From Vibrio methylphosphonaticus (lineage in GTDB: Bacteria; Pseudomonadota; Gammaproteobacteria; Enterobacterales; Vibrionaceae), in NCBI RefSeq assembly GCF_023634655.1, contig NZ_JAMKMS010000002.1:310001-374000 (forward strand): a stretch of DNA of 64,000 nt, in the 5' to 3' direction. Of this stretch, positions 19,870 to 28,237 are shown one piece after another. Numbering within the stretch: position 1 is the stretch's first letter; every line of letters begins with the position of its first letter. The position numbers were made by a program, and so were the translations under genes. The notes beneath the pieces were generated by a model, which was given only the letters and a program-made list of their open reading frames with translations, ran no database searches and was not told where the DNA came from.

Positions 19870-20763
19870 TTAATCGCTCGGTGTAATCAGTACCTTTTTT
19901 ACAATTTGATGCAGCAGCATGTGTAGCGGACTTTGCCTATTGCTTTGTTTCATGCAAGCAACGAGAGGCGTATGAGGCTGTATGTTTTCCGGAAATGGGA
20001 TAAATCGAAATTCAGAGTCTAACACCAGATGTTTCGCTAACAACACCGAATAATTGTGTGACTTTAATATGTTATAAGTTGCCGTCAGGTTGTCCAATTT
20101 CAACTGATAATCTAGATTTAAATTATTCTGTGCCATAAGCTTAATTAACCGATGGTGAATATCATTCCATCCCCTAACTTCAAAAAAGATACTCGGATGC
20201 TCAAACACGTCCTGCCACGTTTGAATGTTACTTTGACGTCCAACCAAGGCCCCCATTTCAATGTGAAATAAGTTGGTTTGATAAATGGACTTAGGGCAAT
20301 CTTCGTTAAATATCTGAACGCCTAAATGGACTTTCCCACTACCTAAATCTTGATAGGTACTGTCTCTCCAGGTGCTCAACTCAATCATCGCTTTTGGGAA
20401 AACCTGTCGAATCTCGCGGTACAATGGGTCGCCAAGATGCTCTAGTGAGACATTGTAGAGCGCCAACTTGATAGGTTGTTCATAGTTTGCCGCATCAAAT
20501 TCTTCACCGTGTAACAGAGCTTGCTCGACAGACTTCAACCCTTGCTCGATACCTGGAATAATTCTCTCTAAGTAATGTGTGGGTTCAAAGCCGTCTGTTG
20601 TTCGCACAAACAGGGGATCTTTCAATTGCTCTCTTAGCTTAGACAAATGTTTACTGATGGCGCTTTCGGTTTTCCCCAGATGAGCGGCTACCGTTGTTAA
20701 GCTTCGATATTGGTAGATCATAACCAACACTTTCAATAGGTTAAAATCATGTTCTTTATGCAA
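19870..20763 (-). CDS. LysR-family transcriptional regulator
   Basis: A 297-residue LysR regulator. The N-terminal winged helix-turn-helix is at residues ~5-65 (SLTTVAAHLGKTESAISKHLSKLREQ), followed by a substrate-binding-like domain. The start is TTG at 20763: AGAGGA lies about 9 bases upstream, and no ATG or GTG gives a complete DNA-binding domain. Degenerate tandem repeats flank it on both sides (19736-19854 and 20783-20939), so its promoter region lies inside the second array. No obvious divergent target gene is present; the effector is unknown. Confidence 0.85.
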   Translation of the reverse strand: MHKEHDFNLLKVLVMIYQYRSLTTVAAHLGKTESAISKHLSKLREQLKDPLFVRTTDGFEPTHYLERIIPGIEQGLKSVEQALLHGEEFDAANYEQPIKLALYNVSLEHLGDPLYREIRQVFPKAMIELSTWRDSTYQDLGSGKVHLGVQIFNEDCPKSIYQTNLFHIEMGALVGRQSNIQTWQDVFEHPSIFFEVRGWNDIHHRLIKLMAQNNLNLDYQLKLDNLTATYNILKSHNYSVLLAKHLVLDSEFRFIPFPENIQPHTPLVACMKQSNRQSPLHMLLHQIVKKVLITPSD

Positions 20764-20782
20764 TTAACGTATCCTCTGATTA

Positions 20783-20939
20783 CTATTATTTAAGTGAATC
20801 CATTATTTAAATGGATCTGTTATTTATATGAAACGGTTAACTTAACCAATCTGGTATTTAGACGAATCCATGGTGTAAACGGATCAACGGTGTAAACAGA
20901 TCAATGTTTTAAATGGATCAATGGTTTAAACGAATGCCC
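20783..20939. repeat. About eight degenerate 17-19 bp tandem repeats
   Basis: Well-defined 17-bp units occur at 20872, 20889, 20906 and 20923 (GGTGTAAACGGATCAAC and variants). Looser 18-19 bp units containing TTATTTAAATGGATC-like sequence occur at 20783, 20802, 20819 and 20853. About 16 unrelated bases interrupt the series near 20837. The array fills the gap between the LysR start (20763) and the end of the cyclase gene (20960). Confidence 0.82.
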
Positions 20940-20959
20940 CATCCCGCCTTGCTCACTAG

Positions 20960-22339
20960 TCATGAGTATTTGCCTTCTTTCGCCAAGTAAAGTCGCGCAT
21001 CCGCTCGTTTCAACACATTTTGTAGTGACTCGCCTTCTCGAAGCTCACTAACGCCAACACTTATATTCAACGTCAGTCCATCCGATCCAAATGGTTTAGA
21101 TGCCGCTTCATAACAAAGTTGCTCTGCTAATTTTTCTGCCGCTGCCAAAGAGCAACCAGGCAAAATGACAATAAACTCGTCACCCCCACTACGAATCAGA
21201 TAATCGCTCTCTCTAAAACATCGCCGCATACTTTCCGCGATGTGGATAATCGCTTCATCACCAACATGATGACCATAATTATCATTGATGGCTTTAATTT
21301 TATCGCCATCCACGGCGATGACTGTAATACCCTTCTTTTCCATCGCGTACTTTAAGGCGCTATCTTTCAATATGGCTCGATTATAGAGGCTAGTGAGCTC
21401 ATCCTTAAGAATGGCGACTTCCGCTAGCGATAGCTTCGCACGTTTAATCTGAAGCTCTTCTAGTTTATTCAATAGGTAGATAAATATAATAAGCAGCCCG
21501 ACAAGGAGCCAGCCATTATCAATGACAATTTTACTGTATGGAACTCGATAGGTAACCAATAAATCCTCATCAGCGAGGTAATCGGCAGAGTATGCGTGAG
21601 TGGGAAACGGATAACGTACATCTTCCACGAACACTTGCCGCCCTTCCGCATTCGATTGGGGTATGTACTCTTTGTCGGCTAAAAATGGGAATTTATCTAG
21701 GTAAACATCAACATTAACATCCCCGATCATCACGTTTTGAAAATAGACCGGACTCGATATCGTTATTATCGGCTGATGCGTTATGTCATCAAGATAAATG
21801 TTGGAAACAATGAGTCTGTCCTCTAAATCGCGCTCACTGGCAAACTTCGAACAAGCTAAAGAGACAATGCACGTTTTTCGAGAAAAAACCGATTCATAAG
21901 TCGCACTCTTTTGCTCAAACGAGTGCGTTGACATGATCTTTTTACCTTCATACGAACGGTAATAGTAAAGGATTTGCTCTACACTCACGATCTCTGGCAT
22001 ACGAAGAAACAAATTTCTCGCGGTGATACTGACAATGCGTTCATTTCTTGTGAGTTCACTATGTTCGTCGGCGGAGTAGACTTTACCTACCGTCAGGTAG
22101 GGTCCTTGCAATTCGTCATGTTGTTTGGCTGCGATTTCGGCTTCAAACAATGCGCCGAGCAAGTAGATTGTTGACTGATAATCCGAAATTGATTTCGTTA
22201 CTAGATGAAACTTCGCCACTTCATTGTCGACAAGTTTATCCGCTGCTTTGTACAGCACAAGCAGATAGATGCCAAGAGACAGCAACACCGCCTTCAAGAC
22301 AATTGCCGTATGATTCTTTTTCAGTCTGCGCATACTCAT
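20960..22339 (-). CDS. Membrane-bound diguanylate cyclase (GGDEF)
   Basis: A 459-residue c-di-GMP synthase. A membrane helix (about 13-32) leads into a ~240-residue periplasmic sensor, probably a CACHE-type domain (it contains SSPVYFQNVMIGDVNVDVYL, a typical CACHE end). A second helix follows (about 278-294), then a cytoplasmic GGDEF domain. The active site SGGDEF is intact, and RESD five residues before it is a complete inhibitory I-site, so both catalysis and product feedback are expected. There is no EAL domain. It could feed the VpsT-type regulator at 216. Confidence 0.9.
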   Translation of the reverse strand: MSMRRLKKNHTAIVLKAVLLSLGIYLLVLYKAADKLVDNEVAKFHLVTKSISDYQSTIYLLGALFEAEIAAKQHDELQGPYLTVGKVYSADEHSELTRNERIVSITARNLFLRMPEIVSVEQILYYYRSYEGKKIMSTHSFEQKSATYESVFSRKTCIVSLACSKFASERDLEDRLIVSNIYLDDITHQPIITISSPVYFQNVMIGDVNVDVYLDKFPFLADKEYIPQSNAEGRQVFVEDVRYPFPTHAYSADYLADEDLLVTYRVPYSKIVIDNGWLLVGLLIIFIYLLNKLEELQIKRAKLSLAEVAILKDELTSLYNRAILKDSALKYAMEKKGITVIAVDGDKIKAINDNYGHHVGDEAIIHIAESMRRCFRESDYLIRSGGDEFIVILPGCSLAAAEKLAEQLCYEAASKPFGSDGLTLNISVGVSELREGESLQNVLKRADARLYLAKEGKYS

Positions 22340-22735
22340 CCGATAATTAACTTAAGTCCTAGCGAATGACCGACAACGGTCAAAAGCAGTTAGTTAAGTA
22401 TTATCTCGATTTCAGCGAAGTCAAACAACTCAAACATAGTGAATAATGTTTAAAAAGAGATGCTTAAAAGGGGAGAAAGAGAGAAGCTCTGTAAACCGAG
22501 AGTCACCTAGCCGAGTGTGACTATATTTTAATCATTGAATCTATGTTCTGACGTTGTTTTTAAAAGGTCTACAGAGCCTATGTGTAGTTTTACACTTATA
22601 AGCAAATTAAGAAACTGCAGAAAATGACAGGTTGACATATGTTACTTTTCAAAAAAACAAGCTGAGCAATCTATCAGTTATGTAAACGTCCCTAGACCGA
22701 TAACCTCGTTGGTTCATTAGCCAAGAGGACATCCT
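22340..22735. promoter_or_regulatory. Control region between cyclase and luxI
   Basis: About 400 bases hold the promoters of the leftward cyclase and rightward luxI. CTACA-N9-TGTAG at 22569-22587 is an inverted repeat of about the size of a lux box but does not match the known ACCTGT...ACAGGT core. AACC-TCGTT-GGTT lies near 22705-22717. TTGACA at 22632 is a possible -35 without a good -10. Confidence 0.4.
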
Positions 22736-23344
22736 ATGGAACCAATCATTACTATCTGCACTTATACCGAACTAACCGAAAAGCAGAAAATGGAAATGCA
22801 CCGACTGCGCTATGACGTATTTATTGAACGATTACAATGGTCTATCGAAACTCAAGGCCAACTCGATATCGACGAATACGACCGTCCAGACTCTAAATAC
22901 ATCATCATCGAGTATGGTAATAAGGTCGCAGCATGCTGGCGACTTTTGCAGACAAACGGCGTCTACATGCTAAACAATACGTTTCCGGATCTACTGCAAG
23001 GGGAAGTGTTTAATGATAAATCAATTGTAGAATTGACTCGATTTGCCGTCGATCGAGAAATAGCTAAACAAGCTAGCCATATTAACTTTACATCGATGCT
23101 GTTTTATCTTGTGGTCCAATATGCGATTGAACAAGGCTATTCGGAATACGTCACGCTCACATCAACCGGAATAGAGCGCATCATGAGAAAAATTGGCATT
23201 CCGAGTTGTCGAATTGGGGATGGAAAAGTACATCTACTCGACACAACACGCAGCGTTGCACTGCGCGTTCCTGTGGATGATGCGTTACGCTACTGGTTTG
23301 CCAACACTACGATAAACCAACATCGGTTCGATCGAGCCAGTTAA
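22736..23344 (+). CDS. luxI: LuxI-family acyl-homoserine lactone synthase
   Basis: A 202-residue autoinducer synthase of the LuxI family (symbol at family level). The N-terminal signature MHRLRYDVFIERLQW holds the invariant Arg, Phe and Trp. DIDEYDRPDSKYII supplies the conserved Asp pair, and IVELTRFAVD the Glu and Arg used in catalysis. These enzymes join S-adenosylmethionine and an acyl-carrier-protein acyl chain to make an AHL; the chain length cannot be told from sequence. AGAGGA lies 7 bases before the ATG. Its 3' end overlaps the convergent luxR gene by 60 bases. Confidence 0.93.
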   Translation: MEPIITICTYTELTEKQKMEMHRLRYDVFIERLQWSIETQGQLDIDEYDRPDSKYIIIEYGNKVAACWRLLQTNGVYMLNNTFPDLLQGEVFNDKSIVELTRFAVDREIAKQASHINFTSMLFYLVVQYAIEQGYSEYVTLTSTGIERIMRKIGIPSCRIGDGKVHLLDTTRSVALRVPVDDALRYWFANTTINQHRFDRAS

Positions 23345-24064
23345 CAACGCCTTTGACACTGCCTGAGTGCGAGAGAAAGCATTGAGCTTTTCACTCGCAT
23401 TCTGAATATGAAAGTTAACGGTTCTTTCAGAACAGCCAATAATCTGTGATACTTCCCATGAACTCTTACCCTCTGCGACCCACGCTAAACAGATTTGCTC
23501 TCGCAACGTTAGATTGGATTCAACGAACCCAGTTTGTTGCTGGCAAACCACGCGCCTAACGTCATTAATATAGTCGGCAACTAAACTTCCAACATAAGTA
23601 GCCAGAAGAGTCGATTCATTGGACAACAAAGCCGAATTTTTTCGATTAGAAAAACTCAGTAAACCTAAACAGCCAAAATTGGCTCTTAACGGCACGGTTA
23701 TCCCATCTCCTAACCCGAAGTCTGATGCTAACTTCACCACATTTTTATTCTCGCGTGGTCCGTTTTTACTCACATCATTCCACAAAATGGGTGCCGTACT
23801 ATTCCGGCAATGCAAAACCACTTGGTCGAAGTACATCACCTCATGGTTTTCATAAAACTCTCGCCAATTGATAGGCTGATTAGTTAGAACAACATTTTCC
23901 GCTCGCATTAACGTCACTGGGACAGAAACTGCGAATAAAAAATGTTCAAAATCTAGTACATCCGTGACTTCATACAATTTTTTGTTAAGACTGTCTAAAC
24001 TAAATTCCTCTGTTTCTGTTAGATTTCGCTTTAAGATTTGATTGATTTTATCTAGTGAATACAC
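23285..24064 (-). CDS. luxR: LuxR-family AHL-responsive transcription factor
   Basis: A 259-residue quorum-sensing regulator. The N-terminal autoinducer-binding domain (about 20-165) keeps the Trp, Tyr, Asp, second Trp and Gly that line the AHL pocket (NWREFYENH, YFDQVV, LWND, GLGDGITVPL), but the proline normally after the Asp is Gln. The C-terminal LuxR helix-turn-helix covers about 175-240 (LTLREQICLAWVAEGKSSWE), followed by an extra ~15-residue tail. The start is GTG at 24064; the ribosome site is weak. The convergent, overlapping layout with luxI resembles EsaI/EsaR and YenI/YenR systems, whose LuxR proteins often work as repressors without ligand; that mode is only an inference here. 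Confidence 0.92.
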   Translation of the reverse strand: MYSLDKINQILKRNLTETEEFSLDSLNKKLYEVTDVLDFEHFLFAVSVPVTLMRAENVVLTNQPINWREFYENHEVMYFDQVVLHCRNSTAPILWNDVSKNGPRENKNVVKLASDFGLGDGITVPLRANFGCLGLLSFSNRKNSALLSNESTLLATYVGSLVADYINDVRRVVCQQQTGFVESNLTLREQICLAWVAEGKSSWEVSQIIGCSERTVNFHIQNASEKLNAFSRTQAVSKALLTGSIEPMLVYRSVGKPVA

Positions 24065-24091
24065 GTGATTTAAATTGCTCTAAGTTAAAGT

Positions 24092-24123
24092 ATAGAACTA
24101 GTCAAAATGATAGAGCTAGTCAA
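24092..24123. repeat. Direct repeat at the luxR promoter
   Basis: ATAGAACTAGTCAA (24092-24105) and ATAGAGCTAGTCAA (24110-24123) are spaced 18 bases start to start, 28-60 bases upstream of the luxR GTG. Two near-identical sites at this position could be an operator, for autoregulation or another factor. Confidence 0.6.
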
Positions 24124-24193
24124 TATAAACCGAGATATGCGGCTAATTGAACAAAGATAACGTGCATACAAAGAAAATACAATCAGATGCGCT

Positions 24194-25093
24194 TTACAGA
24201 GCAGACTCAAAACGAGTTTTTAAAAAGGCCACGCACTCTTTAATGCGTTTAGGTTGGTATCGATCTCGATGATAGATTAATGACAGCGGCACTGGCTTGA
24301 TTCCCCACTTGTCAAATACAGGCACGAGTTGCTTAGAGTCAACTTCTGGCTGGCAATACATTGCTGGTACTCGAATGATCCCTAATCCCAATTTCGCGCT
24401 GTTCACTAGCACCCTTCCGTTTTTACAATTCAAGCGCCCATGGATTGTCGTTTCTAACTTTTCTTCGCTATCACGATGAACAAACTGCCACTTGGTCACA
24501 GATCCAGTTAAACAGTTGTGTCGCTTTAAATCTCTAGGATGCTCAACAACGGCCGATTTTGCCAAATAATTGGGACTCGCCAACGTCAGCATTTCAATAT
24601 CAATCAGGTGCCTAGCAACATAATTCGCGTCGGGTAGGTCGCCCATTCTTATCGCAATATCAAACTCTTCCTCAAGTAGGTCAACACGATGACTAGAGAA
24701 ATCTAACTCAATAGATACGTCGGGATACTGTAACGAGAACTCTGACAAATACTGAGCGACCAACTCCTCACCAATATAGCCGCCCACGCAATTAATATTC
24801 AGACGTCCTTTAACCGTATCGATATCATCGATTGCGGCATGAACTGCCTGATCAATACTATGTAATGCACTGTCACAGCTTGCCAGTAAAGCTTTGCCGG
24901 CTTGGGTCAGTTTCATCGTACGAGTAGTACGTATCAACAAACTCACCCCCATCTCTTTCTCAAGTGATTGGATTTGCCTCGATACGTGAGATCTCGATAC
25001 TTTTAGCGCTTCAGCCGCTTTAGTGAAGTTACCTAAGTTTGCCACAAGAACAAACGCGCGGACATCTAGCAAATTAACAGAAGGGTGCAACAT
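24194..25093 (-). CDS. LysR-family transcriptional regulator
   Basis: A 299-residue LysR regulator. The winged helix-turn-helix is at the N-terminus (FTKAAEALKVSRSHVSRQIQSLE), then a substrate-binding-type effector domain (about 90-295) of the CrgA/AaeR-like group. The start at 25093 is chosen because AAGGA lies about 9 bases upstream and it gives the standard length; an in-frame ATG at 25162 has no ribosome site. It is divergent from dcuC across a 335-base spacer, so control of C4-dicarboxylate transport is a reasonable guess. Confidence 0.87.
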   Translation of the reverse strand: MLHPSVNLLDVRAFVLVANLGNFTKAAEALKVSRSHVSRQIQSLEKEMGVSLLIRTTRTMKLTQAGKALLASCDSALHSIDQAVHAAIDDIDTVKGRLNINCVGGYIGEELVAQYLSEFSLQYPDVSIELDFSSHRVDLLEEEFDIAIRMGDLPDANYVARHLIDIEMLTLASPNYLAKSAVVEHPRDLKRHNCLTGSVTKWQFVHRDSEEKLETTIHGRLNCKNGRVLVNSAKLGLGIIRVPAMYCQPEVDSKQLVPVFDKWGIKPVPLSLIYHRDRYQPKRIKECVAFLKTRFESAL

Positions 25094-25311
25094 ATCGACG
25101 ATTCCTTTGAGAGCATGAAGTGATTTTGTCGTGATTAGCAAAATTTGCAACTGAAACATCACACTTCATACACGGCCTACCAAAAGCGGTCAAAAACCAG
25201 CCAACGTGACCATTGCTAAACTTTTTCATGTTGCGATTAATATGAAATTAACACCTACTCAACACTATTAGTACAGGTTAAAAACCTGCAGTTTTCATCC
25301 AAACTAATTTA

Positions 25312-25325
25312 TTGTTTTAGATCAT
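25312..25325 (+). promoter_or_regulatory. Possible FNR site upstream of dcuC
   Basis: TTGTTTTAGATCAT matches 8 of 10 defined bases of TTGAT-N4-ATCAA, about 104 bases before the dcuC ATG. E. coli dcuC is FNR-activated, which makes the site plausible. Nearby CAGGT-TAAAA-ACCTG (25274-25288) is a small hairpin or operator-like palindrome of unknown role. Confidence 0.35.
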
Positions 25326-25428
25326 CGCTTCGCTAGGTAATTGTCGTGCCACAAATCAATTTCCTGTACATTTTCTGACACATTTAGAAATAAATTGTTG
25401 CGTATTTTAACTGAATAAAAGGACCATT

Positions 25429-26796
25429 ATGTTAGAACTACTGATTGGCTTAATAGTGACGATAGCGGTCGGCTATTTCATCGTTAAGGGCTACAAACCC
25501 GCAGGTGTTTTGTTAACCGCTGGTATTGCATTGCTTTTACTCACTGGCATATTGGGTCACACCGTATTACCGTCCAAAATCGCTTCAACGGGCAATATGG
25601 TCACGGACTCTCTCGAATACGTAAAATATATGCTCCAATATCGTGGAGGCGGTCTTGGTATGCAAATCATGCTGCTATGTGGTTTTGCCTCTTACATGAC
25701 TCATATTGGCGCCAATAACGTAGTGGTTAAACAGTTTTCTAAACCATTGTCATTCATCAAATCACCCTATGTATTATTGGTCGCGGCATATATCGTAGCC
25801 TGCTTGATGTCTCTCGCCGTAAGCTCTGCGACGGGTCTTGGCGTATTGCTTATGGCAACGCTATTCCCAATGATGACAGCAATGGGGATCTCTCGTCCTG
25901 CTGCCGTGGCAGTGTGTGCCTCTCCTGCCGCTATTATCCTTTCTCCTACGTCTGGCGATGTCGTCATTGCCGCCGAGAAGTCTGGGTTAGCGCTCGACGT
26001 GTTTGCGGTGCAAACAGTACTACCAGTGTCTATTTGCGCTATCATTGTCATGGCCGCCGCCGCATTCTTCTGGAATAAATACTTAGATCAAAAAGAAAAC
26101 ACACCCATGGAGCGTGTTGACGTCTCTGAGATGAAAGTCGATGCACCAGCGTACTACTGCCTACTTCCATTCTTACCAATCATTGGCGTTTTTCTTTTTA
26201 ATGGTCGCACGATTCCGGGCTTATCTCTCGATATCTACACCATAGTCGTTGGATCTATCTTTATTGGTGCGGTGATTAACTTCATCACGCAAAGGTTTAA
26301 TGGTAAAAAGACGCTAGAAGATCTTGAGTCTTGCTACCAAGGGATGGCAGATGCATTTAAAGGCGTAGTGATGTTGTTGGTGGCTGCTGGTGTGTTTGCG
26401 CAAGGTTTAATGTCTATCGGCGCAATTGATAACCTACTTCACCTTGCGGACTCAGCTGGCGCTGGCGGCGTTGCATTGATGCTTATTCTTACTGGACTGA
26501 CTGTCGCCGCGGCGATTGCGACAGGCTCTGGTAATGCGCCATTTTACGCCTTCGTTGAACTCGCTCCCTCTTTGGCTGCGAAAATGGGTCTTAACCCAGC
26601 TTTCTTAATCATTCCTATGCTACAAGCTTCTAACCTTGGTCGTACTATTTCACCGGTTTCTGGGGTTATCGTTGCAACCTCAGGGATGGGTAATATCTCA
26701 CCATTTGAAGTGGTTAAACGTACTTCTGTACCGGTCATTGCCGGGTTGGTCACCGTGATTATCGGTACGATGGTTTTGGTACCAATGTCAGCATAA
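25429..26796 (+). CDS. dcuC: Anaerobic C4-dicarboxylate transporter DcuC
   Basis: A 455-residue inner-membrane carrier with about 12 helices, matching the DcuC family (E. coli DcuC is 461 residues). The start MLELLIGLIVTIAVGYFIVKG and the blocks GLGVLLMATLFPMM, SPTSGDVVIAAEK and ATGSGNAPFYAF are characteristic. DcuC proteins exchange or export succinate during fumarate respiration or fermentation. AAAGGA precedes the ATG. A divergent LysR gene and a possible FNR site suggest oxygen- and substrate-dependent control. A strong terminator follows. Confidence 0.9.
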   Translation: MLELLIGLIVTIAVGYFIVKGYKPAGVLLTAGIALLLLTGILGHTVLPSKIASTGNMVTDSLEYVKYMLQYRGGGLGMQIMLLCGFASYMTHIGANNVVVKQFSKPLSFIKSPYVLLVAAYIVACLMSLAVSSATGLGVLLMATLFPMMTAMGISRPAAVAVCASPAAIILSPTSGDVVIAAEKSGLALDVFAVQTVLPVSICAIIVMAAAAFFWNKYLDQKENTPMERVDVSEMKVDAPAYYCLLPFLPIIGVFLFNGRTIPGLSLDIYTIVVGSIFIGAVINFITQRFNGKKTLEDLESCYQGMADAFKGVVMLLVAAGVFAQGLMSIGAIDNLLHLADSAGAGGVALMLILTGLTVAAAIATGSGNAPFYAFVELAPSLAAKMGLNPAFLIIPMLQASNLGRTISPVSGVIVATSGMGNISPFEVVKRTSVPVIAGLVTVIIGTMVLVPMSA

Positions 26797-26824
26797 TCAT
26801 TCCGAAAACACTACGACGAATACT

Positions 26825-26853
26825 AAAAAGGGAAGCAATAGCTTCCCTTTTTG
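26825..26853. terminator. Bidirectional terminator after dcuC
   Basis: AAAAGGGAAGC and GCTTCCCTTTTT flank AATA. It ends dcuC rightward and, through its A-rich left arm, the Omp85-like gene leftward. Confidence 0.93.
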
Positions 26854-26864
26854 TTTATGGCATA

Positions 26865-26892
26865 ACTTGTGATGTAACACTTGTAATGTAAC
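26865..26892. repeat. Two 14-bp tandem repeats
   Basis: ACTTGTGATGTAAC (26865-26878) and ACTTGTAATGTAAC (26879-26892) are adjacent, with one difference, and lie 6 bases outside the 3' end of the gene at 26899. Confidence 0.8.
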
Positions 26893-26898
26893 AAACGT

Positions 26899-28008
26899 CT
26901 AGAATGCTTCACCAACCGAAAGGTAAACCGTATTTTCTTCAGGCCCTTTTGCATAATCGACTCGAATGTTCATTTTCTTTTGCTCGACTGGTTGCCATCT
27001 AAAGCCTAATCCTTTAGTCACAATGGTGCTTTGACGCAAAATATCTTGCTGTGATTCTGCCGTTTTTCCTAACCCAACAAAAGCGACTAGTCCAAATCTA
27101 GGCTTAAACATCCAGCGACCTTCAAGCTGCCCTTGTAAGATGTTGTCGTTTCGATAACGGCCATGATTAAAGCCCCTCATTTTCAACGTTGGCTTTTCAT
27201 AGAATGGAACGTCTCCACCACTCAACTCCATCGTCACTTTCGACGCTATCACTACATTTTCTAGCACACTGGTATAATTACTGCCCGCCAACTTACTCAT
27301 CGCATAATCACCATCTCCTCCCCACTGTTTCCCATAGTCCATATAGCTAAACTGAGAAAACCAGCCCGTAGTTGGATAATAATTGTCATCCCGAGTATCA
27401 AAGTGCAGTACCGCTCCTACCCCTCCAGATTTTACATCTTCAGGTTCCGGCCAAAAATCATTAAACTGGTCAAAACTAATTTCCGTCTGCATATAATTAT
27501 ACTGCGGTCCAAGGTACCAATTAGATTGCCCGAGTTTGAATAACGCACGCAGCATGACAGCACTCATTACCATGCCATACTCTAGCGGGTTGTCAGCGAA
27601 GATGGGATCGTTTCCGTCACCATAATATTTTAAATTCAAGTTGCCGTGGAACAGTCCCCCGGTATATCGAATAGAATCATCTTTCAACGCCCCATCATGA
27701 AACGCGCCCACAAGCCAGCTTTCTGTCGACGTATACATGCCTATAATGCCCGATGTGTCGTTGTGGGCTTTCGCTTCAGGATCTTTAGCATGCATATACA
27801 AGCCAAGTAACTGCACACCCGTCCCTAATGTAGGATTTGACATAGGAATTGGGAGAGCAATAAACCCCTCCTTCTCACCACTTGCCTTACGAGAACTTTC
27901 AACCTTGTCTTTTTTATCATCAACATGATCTTTATATTCCGCTGCCCAGGCGCATGATGACAAGCCTAGTAGTACTGATATTGAGGTACCACGTAATTTA
28001 CAAACCAT
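26899..28008 (-). CDS. Omp85/BamA-type surface-antigen barrel protein
   Basis: A 369-residue exported protein. The signal peptide ends near WAA, a charged linker follows, then a ~320-residue beta barrel resembling the C-terminal surface-antigen (D15) domain of Omp85 proteins. MRGFNHGRYRND contains the R-G-F/Y tip of the conserved loop-6 motif, and FDTRDDNYYPTTGWF is the family's first C-terminal strand pair. There are no POTRA domains, so it is a solitary barrel rather than BamA or TamA. It ends Glu-Ala-Phe, with the expected terminal Phe. Role unknown: possibly lipid or small-protein export, or a patatin-type porin without passenger. Confidence 0.8.
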   Translation of the reverse strand: MVCKLRGTSISVLLGLSSCAWAAEYKDHVDDKKDKVESSRKASGEKEGFIALPIPMSNPTLGTGVQLLGLYMHAKDPEAKAHNDTSGIIGMYTSTESWLVGAFHDGALKDDSIRYTGGLFHGNLNLKYYGDGNDPIFADNPLEYGMVMSAVMLRALFKLGQSNWYLGPQYNYMQTEISFDQFNDFWPEPEDVKSGGVGAVLHFDTRDDNYYPTTGWFSQFSYMDYGKQWGGDGDYAMSKLAGSNYTSVLENVVIASKVTMELSGGDVPFYEKPTLKMRGFNHGRYRNDNILQGQLEGRWMFKPRFGLVAFVGLGKTAESQQDILRQSTIVTKGLGFRWQPVEQKKMNIRVDYAKGPEENTVYLSVGEAF

Positions 28009-28237
28009 TTATTACATCCATGTATTGCACTCTGTCTTTGTTATACATAATAAATCAGTAAAAAAGTAGTCCTTTCCATTCTCCTACTGTCTATAGGTAA
28101 CAAAACCGTCTCCCCCCTTTTGAATAGCTTTTCATTAGGTAAATTTTTTCTATTACAAAAACAATTGAACCACAGAGTTAAATATTCGTACTAAGATTCA
28201 ATTAACAAGCGCAACGTTACTATGATAAGGAAAAATA

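Noticed and set aside
18230..20939. CRISPR array interpretation of the short tandem repeats
   Set aside because: Units are directly adjacent with no unique spacers, too short and too degenerate, and no cas genes are present.
22569..22587. Candidate lux box upstream of luxI
   Set aside because: CTACA-N9-TGTAG is symmetric but does not match the ACCTGT/ACAGGT core and lies about 150 bases from the start codon.
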